5,055 nt of DNA, from contig DTZN01000049.1 in the NCBI GenBank assembly GCA_012961365.1, forward strand, positions 1 through 5,055, in the 5' to 3' direction. Positions 1 to 5,055 of this stretch are shown piece after piece (positions within the stretch are counted from its first letter, which is position 1; each line of letters starts with the position of its first letter). Both the position numbers and the translations under genes were made by a program. The DNA is from Hydrogenothermaceae bacterium (GTDB taxonomy: Bacteria; Aquificota; Aquificia; Aquificales; Hydrogenothermaceae). Under the pieces are notes generated by a model, which did no database searches, was not told the DNA's origin, and was given only the letters and a program-made list of their open reading frames with translations.

Positions 1-37
1 CAGTTAAAAAGTAGATTAATGTAAAATAAAGATATAG

Positions 38-277
38 AGGTGTGTATATTGTAAATCAAAGAGAATTGTAAAGAACAGAAAATCAAACCAAGGAAAACAA
101 AGATATAAATGTAAAGAATGTAGAAGGATTTTTGTAGAAAATTCACAAAGAATACACTATCCAAAAGAATTAAAAAAAATAGCTATAAGATTAAAAGCTT
201 ATGCTAAATCTTTTAAAGCTTTATATAGAGCTTTAGCCCTTGTTTTCGTTCGTTGGAATCTATTATCTACTTTCTAA
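38..277 (+). pseudogene. IS1-type transposase remnant (zinc ribbon plus degenerate HTH)
   Basis: The frame beginning at 38 encodes about 79 residues up to the TAA at 275-277. Two CxxC pairs are visible (Cys codons at 41 and 50, then at 110 and 119), around the stretch IVKN...GKQRYKCKECRRIF. This is the treble-clef zinc ribbon at the N terminus of IS1 InsA-like transposases. It is followed by YPKELKKIAIRL and a stretch resembling the helix-turn-helix that follows in that family, but the usual turn glycines are gone and the frame ends shortly after. The 5' end is also broken: in-frame TAG at 35-37 and TAA at 17-19, and no usable start codon before the first Cys. No DDE catalytic domain follows. 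I therefore read it as a dead, doubly truncated insertion-sequence fragment. A small zinc-ribbon protein starting at a rare codon is possible but unlikely, as no ribosome binding site is visible. Confidence 0.65.
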
Positions 278-302
278 CTATATACCATTTATAAAACACT
301 GT

Positions 303-335
303 TTGATTTTAAGTTTGTATTTGTTAAAATATAAT
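303..335 (+). promoter_or_regulatory. Candidate sigma70-type promoter for the icd-cfiA operon
   Basis: A perfect TATAAT lies at 330-335. A TTGATT at 303-308 is the best -35 candidate: 21 nt from this -10, which is long, but 16 nt from an overlapping alternative -10, TAAAAT at 325-330. Either choice puts transcription start near 337-342, just ahead of the icd ribosome binding site at 354-358. This is the only promoter-like site I see in the 86 nt between the transposase remnant and icd, and the genes downstream are packed too tightly to suggest others. No operator palindrome is evident. The call rests on consensus matching in AT-rich DNA, so chance matches are a real risk. Confidence 0.45.
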
Positions 336-353
336 GTCGAAATTTTTTTATTT

Positions 354-358
354 GGAGG
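354..358 (+). promoter_or_regulatory. Ribosome binding site fixing the icd start
   Basis: GGAGG sits 5 nt before the ATG at 364. The in-frame ATG at 334 has no such site, overlaps the TATAAT at 330-335 and would lie upstream of the predicted transcript start. The start at 364 is therefore preferred. Confidence 0.8.
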
Positions 359-363
359 ATTTT

Positions 364-1644
364 ATGTTAAAAGACACTCCTGAACTTAAAGATGTTATTT
401 GGTGGTCAAAAGATAGAAATTTAGAAGGTTTAAATTATATCGCTTTAAATGAAGATAATACTTTAAATGTTCCTGATAATCCAGCAATTGTTTTTATAGA
501 GGGAGATGGTATAGGCCCTGAAATTACTCAAGCAATGCTTTATATTGTAAATTCTGCAGTGGAAAAAGTCTATGGTTCAAATAAAAAAATAACTTGGATA
601 GAGGCTTTAGCAGGAGATAAAGCAGAAGAAAATACAGGAGAAAGGCTTCCTCAAGAAACATTAGATTTATTAAAACAAGCAGTAGTTGGAATAAAAGGAC
701 CTTTAGGAACTCCTGTTGGAAAAGGTGGAAAATCTTTAAATTCAACTTTAAGAAAAGCTTTTAACTATTATTCTGCTGTTAGACCTGTTTATTGGATAGG
801 TCAACCTACACCTGTGCCTGAACCTGAAAAGGTTGATGTTGTGGTATTTAGAGAAAATACAGACGATGTTTACTCGGGAATAGAATTTTTCTCGAATACT
901 CCAGAAGCTCAAAAAGTAAGAAAATTTTTAATAGAAGAAATGGGTGCATCAGAAGCAGGATTTCCTGAAGATGTTGGTATAACTGTAAAACCAATGAGTG
1001 AATATAAAACTAAAAGACATGTAAGAAAAGCTTTAAGATATGCTTTAGAATTTGGCAAAAAGCATGTGGCAGTAATAGGAAAAGGAAATATAATGAAAGC
1101 AACTGAAGGAGCATTTATAAACTGGGCTTTTGAAGTTGCAGAAGAACCAGAATTTAAAGGGAAGGTAATAACAGACCCAGAAGTTAAGCCACAAGAAGGA
1201 CAAGTAAAATTAGAGAAAGTAATAACAGACCAAATGCTTATGCAACTTATTTTAAATCCTGAATACTGGGATGTAATTATTGCTGAAAACTTAAATGGAG
1301 ACTACGTTTCTGATTTGGCTGCTGCTTTAATTGGTGGACCGGGATTTGTGCCAAGTGGAAATATTGGAGATGGTTATGCTTTATTTGAAAGCACACATGG
1401 AACAGCTTGGGGTAAAGCTGGAAAAGCAACAGCAAACCCTCTTTCATTAACCCTTTCTGGTGCAATGCTTCTTGAATATATTGGCTGGAAAGATGCCGCA
1501 AACAGAATATATAATGCAGTTAAGAAAACACTAGCAGATAAAATAGGAACTCCTGATATAGTAAAAGGATTTGAAAAACAGGGAATTTCTGCAAAAGAAG
1601 TTTCAACTTATGATTTTGCTAAAGAAATAGCAAACAGAATTTAA
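364..1644 (+). CDS. icd: Isocitrate dehydrogenase / oxalosuccinate reductase
   Basis: A 426-residue cytoplasmic enzyme of the isocitrate/isopropylmalate dehydrogenase family, close in length to the 416-residue E. coli Icd and alignable along its length. It interconverts isocitrate and 2-oxoglutarate; beside a 2-oxoglutarate carboxylase its likely job is reducing oxalosuccinate to isocitrate in the reductive TCA cycle. Visible substrate and metal residues, with E. coli equivalents: Ser124 (S113), Asn126 (N115), Arg130 (R119), Arg140 (R129), Arg163 in FREN (R153), Tyr170 (Y160), Lys240 in KGNIMK (K230), Asp289 (D283), and Asp313 and Asp317 in NLNGDYVSD (D307, D311). The coenzyme loop is unusual: HGTA at 345-348 is followed by Trp-Gly-Lys, where E. 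coli has Pro-Lys344-Tyr345, so the classical NADP contacts are missing. The start at 364 is set by the GGAGG at 354-358. It is the first gene of the operon and ends 15 nt before the osmC-like gene. Confidence 0.95.
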   Translation: MLKDTPELKDVIWWSKDRNLEGLNYIALNEDNTLNVPDNPAIVFIEGDGIGPEITQAMLYIVNSAVEKVYGSNKKITWIEALAGDKAEENTGERLPQETLDLLKQAVVGIKGPLGTPVGKGGKSLNSTLRKAFNYYSAVRPVYWIGQPTPVPEPEKVDVVVFRENTDDVYSGIEFFSNTPEAQKVRKFLIEEMGASEAGFPEDVGITVKPMSEYKTKRHVRKALRYALEFGKKHVAVIGKGNIMKATEGAFINWAFEVAEEPEFKGKVITDPEVKPQEGQVKLEKVITDQMLMQLILNPEYWDVIIAENLNGDYVSDLAAALIGGPGFVPSGNIGDGYALFESTHGTAWGKAGKATANPLSLTLSGAMLLEYIGWKDAANRIYNAVKKTLADKIGTPDIVKGFEKQGISAKEVSTYDFAKEIANRI

Positions 1645-1659
1645 ATAAAGGAGGACAAG

Positions 1660-2076
1660 ATGCAAATAAAAGTTAAACAAAAGGAAGATTTTCATTTTAT
1701 AGGAATTGGACCAGCAGGAATTGAAGTAAAAATTGATGCTGCTGAATATGTAGGTGGTAAAGGAAGAGGAATTAGACCTCCAGAATTACTATTTCACTCA
1801 ATAGCTGGTTGTGTTGGAATACATCTTTATGAAGCTCTTATAAAAGAAGGTAAAAAGGTAGAAGATATAGAAATTGAAACAGATGCAGATAGAAAAACAG
1901 ATGGATATCCAAAAGTATTTTTAAAGATTTACTTAACTGTAAAAATAAAAACAGATGCGACAGAAGAAGAAGTTAAAAAAGCTTTAGATAAAACAATCTA
2001 CGAGCCAGGAACTTGCTCTATTGCATATATGATAAATCAAATAGCTCCAATTGAATACAAAATTGAATTAGTCTAA
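1660..2076 (+). CDS. OsmC/Ohr-family thiol protein
   Basis: A 138-residue protein of the OsmC/Ohr fold, about the usual length for the family. Known members reduce organic or fatty-acid hydroperoxides with a redox-active cysteine pair, forming head-to-tail dimers with the active sites at the interface; many OsmC-like (YhfA-type) members have no assigned substrate. The two expected cysteines are visible: Cys51 in HSIAGCVG at the start of the central helix, and Cys119 in PGTCSIAYMI. A conserved-type Glu42 lies in PPELL. There is no signal peptide or membrane segment, so it is cytoplasmic. AAGGAGG at 1648-1654 lies 5 nt before the ATG. It sits between icd and cfiB with gaps of 15 and 17 nt, so it is almost certainly co-transcribed with the carboxylation genes. 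Protection of an oxidation-sensitive carbon-fixation step is a guess from context only. Family assignment is firm; substrate and subgroup are not. Confidence 0.9.
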   Translation: MQIKVKQKEDFHFIGIGPAGIEVKIDAAEYVGGKGRGIRPPELLFHSIAGCVGIHLYEALIKEGKKVEDIEIETDADRKTDGYPKVFLKIYLTVKIKTDATEEEVKKALDKTIYEPGTCSIAYMINQIAPIEYKIELV

Positions 2077-2093
2077 AACTGGAGGAATTAATT

Positions 2094-3508
2094 ATGAAAA
2101 AACTCCTTGTAGCAAATAGGGGAGAAATAGCCTGTAGAATAATTAGAGCTGCTAAAGAGCTTGGAATACCAACAGTAGCTATATATAACGAAATTGAAAG
2201 TCTTTCTAGACACGTTAAAATGGCTGATGAAGCTTATATGATAGGTTCTGACCCGTTAGATACATATTTAAATAAACAAAGAATTATAGATTTAGCTCTA
2301 GAAGTTGGAGCAGATGCAATTCACCCAGGATATGGGTTTTTAGCAGAAAATGCTGAATTTGCAAAAATGTGTGAAGATGCAGGTATAAATTTTGTAGGTC
2401 CTTCTTGGAAAGTTATAGATTTGATGGGAGATAAAGCAAGAGCTAAAGAAGTAATGAAAAAAGCGGGAGTTCCAACTGTACCTGGTTCAGATGGTGTTTT
2501 AAAAGACGTAGAAGAAGCAAAAAAATAGCAAAAGAAATTGGATACCCAGTTTTACTGAAAGCTACTGCTGGTGGTGGTGGTAGAGGTATTAGAATTTGTT
2601 ATAACGAAGAAGAATTAATTAAAAATTATGAACAAGCTTCTACAGAAGCACAGAAAGCGTTTGGAAATGGAGACCTATTATTAGAAAAATTCATTGAAAA
2701 TCCAAAACATATAGAGTTTCAAGTTTTAGGTGATAAACATGGAAATGTAATCCATCTTGGAGAAAGAGATTGTTCTATACAAAGAAGAAACCAAAAATTA
2801 GTTGAAATAGCACCTTCTTTAATCTTAGACGAAGAAAAAAGAAAATACTATGGAGATATAGTAGTAAAGGCTGCAAAAGAGATAGGATACTACAATGCTG
2901 GAACTATGGAATTTATAGCTGACCAAGAAGGAAACCTATATTTTATAGAAATGAACACTAGAGTTCAGGTAGAGCACCCAGTATCAGAAATGATAACTGG
3001 AATTGATATAGTTAAATGGCAGCTAAAAATAGCAGATGGAGAAAAATTACCTTACAAACAAGAAGATATTAAATTCAATGGTTTTGCAATAGAAGGTCGT
3101 GTAAATGCAGAAGACCCTAAACATGATTTCTTACCAGCTATTGGAACAGTAGAAAGATATTATGTTCCCGGTGGATTTGGAATAAGGGTAGAGCATGCAG
3201 CTTCAAAAGGTTTTGAAGTTACTCCTTATTATGATTCAATGATTGCAAAATTAATAGTTTGGGCTCCAAACTGGGAAGAAGCTGTAGATAGAATGAAAGC
3301 AGCTTTAGAAACTTATGAAATTACAGGAGTAAAAACTACAATTCCTGTTTTAAAGAAAATAATGGAAGAAGAAGACTTTAGGAATGGTAAGTTTGATACA
3401 AATTACATAAAAACTCATCCGCAAATTTTTGATTATGAAGAACACAAATCAAAAGAAGATTTTGTTGCATTTTTATCTGCTGTTATTGCTGCACATCACG
3501 GACTTTAA
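2094..3508 (+). CDS. cfiB: 2-oxoglutarate carboxylase, biotin carboxylase subunit (frameshifted)
   Basis: The ATP-dependent biotin carboxylase subunit: it carboxylates the biotin carried by the partner subunit using bicarbonate. The zero frame covers residues 1-144 and stops at TAG 2526-2528. Homology continues without a gap in the -1 frame from 2525 to the TAA at 3506-3508, giving a 471-residue protein, normal for the family. N-terminal domain: ANRGEI at 7-12, HPGYG at 77-81, Lys114 in MGDK. ATP-grasp domain: Lys156, glycine loop GGGGRG 160-165, His206, Glu273, then Glu286, Asn288, Arg290, Gln292 and Glu294 in EMNTRVQVEHP. C-terminal domain: Arg336 in GRVNAED. All core catalytic residues are present, but only if the two frames are joined. 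The motif QRRNQK has Asn233 where E. coli AccC has His236. GGAGG at 2081-2085 lies 8 nt before the ATG. The sequence alone fits AccC or pyruvate carboxylase subunit A too; adjacency to icd and the carboxyltransferase gene favours CfiB. Confidence 0.85.
2519..2525 (+). other. A7 run at the cfiB frameshift, with -1 slippery-site geometry
   Basis: Seven A residues, read in the zero frame as gcA AAA AAA and followed at once by TAG. One more A (eight in all) would restore the full cfiB frame. The run also fits X XXY YYZ: a -1 slip by two Lys tRNAs gives ATA (2525-2527) as the next codon and continues into the conserved IAKEIGYPV segment. I see no strong Shine-Dalgarno-like stimulator just upstream and no clear hairpin just downstream. 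A homopolymer miscount in the data or RNA polymerase slippage therefore seems at least as likely as ribosomal frameshifting. Confidence 0.85.
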
Positions 3509-3515
3509 AAACAAG

Positions 3516-3523
3516 AAGGAGGT
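3516..3523 (+). promoter_or_regulatory. Ribosome binding site fixing the cfiA start
   Basis: AAGGAGGT, a near-full anti-Shine-Dalgarno match, lies 9 nt before the ATG at 3533. It favours that start over the in-frame ATG at 3545, which is too far away (21 nt). It sits in the 24-nt gap after cfiB, so cfiA can initiate independently of the cfiB frameshift. Confidence 0.75.
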
Positions 3524-3532
3524 TTTTATAAA

Positions 3533-5055
3533 ATGATAGAAGTAATGGAAGAAGTTAAAGAAAAACTTAAGGAAGTTGAAAAAGAAGGATTTAAAAAGAA
3601 AATTCTAATAACAGAATTAACTCCAAGAGATGGTATCCAGTGTAAACTTGCAACAAGGGTTAGAACTGATGATTTATTACCTCTTTGTGCAAAACTAGAT
3701 GACATTGGATATTATGCAGTTGAAGTTTGGGGTGGTGCAACATTTGATGCATCTTTAAGGTATCTAAAGGAAGACCCATGGGAAAGATTAAGAAGAATTA
3801 AAGAAGTAATGCCTAAAACTAAACTCCAAATGCTTTTTAGAGGGCAAAATATAGTTGGATACAAGCCAAAAAGTGATAAAACAGTTAAAAAATTCGTAGA
3901 AAAAGCAATAGAAAATGGAATAACTGTATTTAGAGTATTTGATTCTTTAAATGATAACAGAAACATTGAAGTTGCTGTTAAAGCCATAAAAGAATTTGGT
4001 GGAGAAGTTCACGCAGAAATAAGCTATACAAGGTCACCAGTTCATACATACGAAAAATGGATGGAGTACGCAAAAGAGTTAGCAGACATGGAACCTGACT
4101 GGATTTCATTTAAAGATGCAACTGGTATTTTACAACCACTTGAAATTTACAAAATTATAAAAGGTATAAAGGAAATTACAGAAGGAAAAATACCTGTATT
4201 ACTCCACAACCACGATATGAGTGGTATGGCTACTATGAACCATATAATGGCTGTTTTAGCTGGTATAGACATGCTTGATACAGTTTTATCTCCACTTGCA
4301 TTTGGAGCATCTCACCCTGCTACAGAAACAGTAGTAGCTGCTCTTCAAGATACCCCATTTGATACAGGATTAGACCTTGCAATGATAGCTGATGCTGCTG
4401 AAGAAGTTAAGAAAATAAAGAAAAAATATAAAAAATATGAAACCGAATATGCAGGTGTTAATGCTCAGGTTCTTATCCATAAAATACCTGGTGGTATGAT
4501 TTCTAACATGGTAGCTCAGCTTATAGAGGCTAATGCAATCGACAGAATAGATGAAGTTTTAGAAGAAGTTCCAAATGTAGAAAAAGACTTAGGATATCCT
4601 CCATTATTAACTCCTTCTTCACAAATTGTTGGTGTTCAGGCAGTTTTAAATGTTTTATCTGGTGAAAGATATAAAACAATCACAAAAGAAGTTAGAGACT
4701 ATGTAGAAGGAAAATATGGAAGACCTCCAGGACCTATTTCTAAGGAATTAGCAGAAAAAATTCTTGGACCTGGAAAAGAACCAAGTTTTGAAATTAGAGC
4801 TTCTGAGCTTGCAGACCAACAAGAGTGGGATAAAGCAGTTGAAGAACTTAGAGCTATACTAAACAGAGAACCTAATGATGAAGAAATCCTCTTATACATT
4901 TTATTCCCATTACAAGCTAAAGAATATCTTACACTTAGAGAATCAGGAGAGCTTGTTCCTGAACCTGTTGATGCTGTTGAACCTGCAGAAATTGGTGATG
5001 GTAATGTTCTAGGTGCAGCAGCTCCTGTTGAGTTTGATGTTGTTTACCATGGAGA
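3533..5055 (+). CDS. cfiA: 2-oxoglutarate carboxylase, carboxyltransferase/biotin subunit (3' partial)
   Basis: Open to the window end: 507 residues visible, with the C terminus missing. It belongs to the pyruvate carboxylase/oxaloacetate decarboxylase-alpha carboxyltransferase family and would move the carboxyl group from biotin to 2-oxoglutarate, giving oxalosuccinate. Order: a charged N-terminal helix (about 1-23), a TIM-barrel domain (about 24-315), the conserved PYC/OADA domain (about 318-460), and a Pro/Ala/Glu-rich linker (about 473-500) leading into what should be the biotinyl domain. Metal site: Asp33, Lys194 in FKDATG (carbamylated in relatives), His225 and His227 in HNHD. Others, with Rhizobium etli pyruvate carboxylase equivalents: Arg32 (R548), Gln36 (Q552), Asp72 in ATFD (D590), Arg103 and Tyr110 in RGQNIVGY (R621, Y628), and Ser324 in PGGMISN in place of Thr882. 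The biotinylation motif is not in the window. The sequence cannot exclude pyruvate carboxylase subunit B or OadA; linkage to icd is the main reason for the CfiA call. Confidence 0.88.
   Translation, partial: MIEVMEEVKEKLKEVEKEGFKKKILITELTPRDGIQCKLATRVRTDDLLPLCAKLDDIGYYAVEVWGGATFDASLRYLKEDPWERLRRIKEVMPKTKLQMLFRGQNIVGYKPKSDKTVKKFVEKAIENGITVFRVFDSLNDNRNIEVAVKAIKEFGGEVHAEISYTRSPVHTYEKWMEYAKELADMEPDWISFKDATGILQPLEIYKIIKGIKEITEGKIPVLLHNHDMSGMATMNHIMAVLAGIDMLDTVLSPLAFGASHPATETVVAALQDTPFDTGLDLAMIADAAEEVKKIKKKYKKYETEYAGVNAQVLIHKIPGGMISNMVAQLIEANAIDRIDEVLEEVPNVEKDLGYPPLLTPSSQIVGVQAVLNVLSGERYKTITKEVRDYVEGKYGRPPGPISKELAEKILGPGKEPSFEIRASELADQQEWDKAVEELRAILNREPNDEEILLYILFPLQAKEYLTLRESGELVPEPVDAVEPAEIGDGNVLGAAAPVEFDVVYHG

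Noticed and set aside
203..237. Nested inverted repeats (GCTAAA/TTTAGC arms and TAAAGCT/AGCTTTA arms) as a terminator or operator
   Set aside because: The arms are short and AT-rich, no T run follows, and they fall in the transposase remnant where similar Lys/Ala/Leu codons recur by chance.
524..745. Antisense open frame within icd
   Set aside because: It lies opposite strongly supported icd codons, gives a Leu/Phe-rich low-complexity product typical of a reverse-complement shadow, and has no ribosome binding site I could recognise.
1277..1501. Antisense open frame within icd
   Set aside because: It overlaps the most conserved part of icd and its product resembles no family I know; a shadow of codon bias.
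2526..2600. A downstream hairpin stimulating ribosomal frameshifting
   Set aside because: I could not find a convincing stem in the 75 nt after the A7 run, so I do not claim programmed frameshifting as established.
2906..3508. A separate 200-residue biotin carboxylase C-terminal gene starting at ATG 2906
   Set aside because: No ribosome binding site precedes this ATG, and the same frame is open and homologous back to 2525. It is an internal Met of the frameshifted cfiB.
3712..3987. Antisense open frame within cfiA
   Set aside because: It is opposite the carboxyltransferase barrel, whose motifs are intact in the forward frame; no independent support.
4699..4899. Antisense open frame within cfiA
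   Set aside because: Ser/Leu-rich shadow of the forward gene with no recognisable domain.
2094..5055. Acetyl-CoA carboxylase or pyruvate carboxylase as the primary identity of the two carboxylase genes
   Set aside because: The second gene has a pyruvate carboxylase/OadA-type barrel, which rules out acetyl-CoA carboxylase. Pyruvate carboxylase is not excluded by sequence, but linkage to icd makes 2-oxoglutarate carboxylase the better call.

Overview
The window is AT-rich (roughly one third G+C by eye). Its proteins are rich in Lys and Glu, and Arg is encoded almost only by AGA/AGG. Together with the gene content this points to a thermophilic, chemolithoautotrophic member of the Aquificota, most likely a low-G+C lineage such as Sulfurihydrogenibium or its relatives. 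The organism is inferred from gene content and composition, because no taxonomic marker gene is present.

Layout: positions 38-277 hold a decayed N-terminal piece of an IS1-type transposase with a zinc ribbon. A short AT-rich spacer follows, with a good sigma70-like promoter candidate (303-335). Then comes a tight, co-directional four-gene cluster on the + strand: icd (364-1644), an OsmC-family gene (1660-2076), a biotin carboxylase subunit gene (2094-3508, one frameshift) and a carboxyltransferase subunit gene (3533 to beyond the window end). Intergenic gaps are 15, 17 and 24 nt. Each gene has a strong GGAGG-type ribosome binding site, and I see no internal terminator, so it reads as one operon.

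How the genes work together: the two carboxylase subunits next to isocitrate dehydrogenase match 2-oxoglutarate carboxylase (CfiB + CfiA), described in Hydrogenobacter thermophilus. That enzyme uses ATP and bicarbonate to turn 2-oxoglutarate into oxalosuccinate, and the Icd partner then reduces oxalosuccinate to isocitrate. This is the energy-driven version of the 2-oxoglutarate to isocitrate step of the reductive TCA cycle. The role of the OsmC-like thiol protein inside this operon is not obvious.

Points most worth a second look: the cfiB reading frame is broken at a run of seven A residues that also has exactly the geometry of a -1 slippery heptamer followed at once by a stop; Icd lacks the classical NADP-recognition residues although its substrate-binding residues are intact; and CfiA carries RDGIQ where pyruvate carboxylases carry RDAHQ. 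I found no tRNA, rRNA, CRISPR array or riboswitch.
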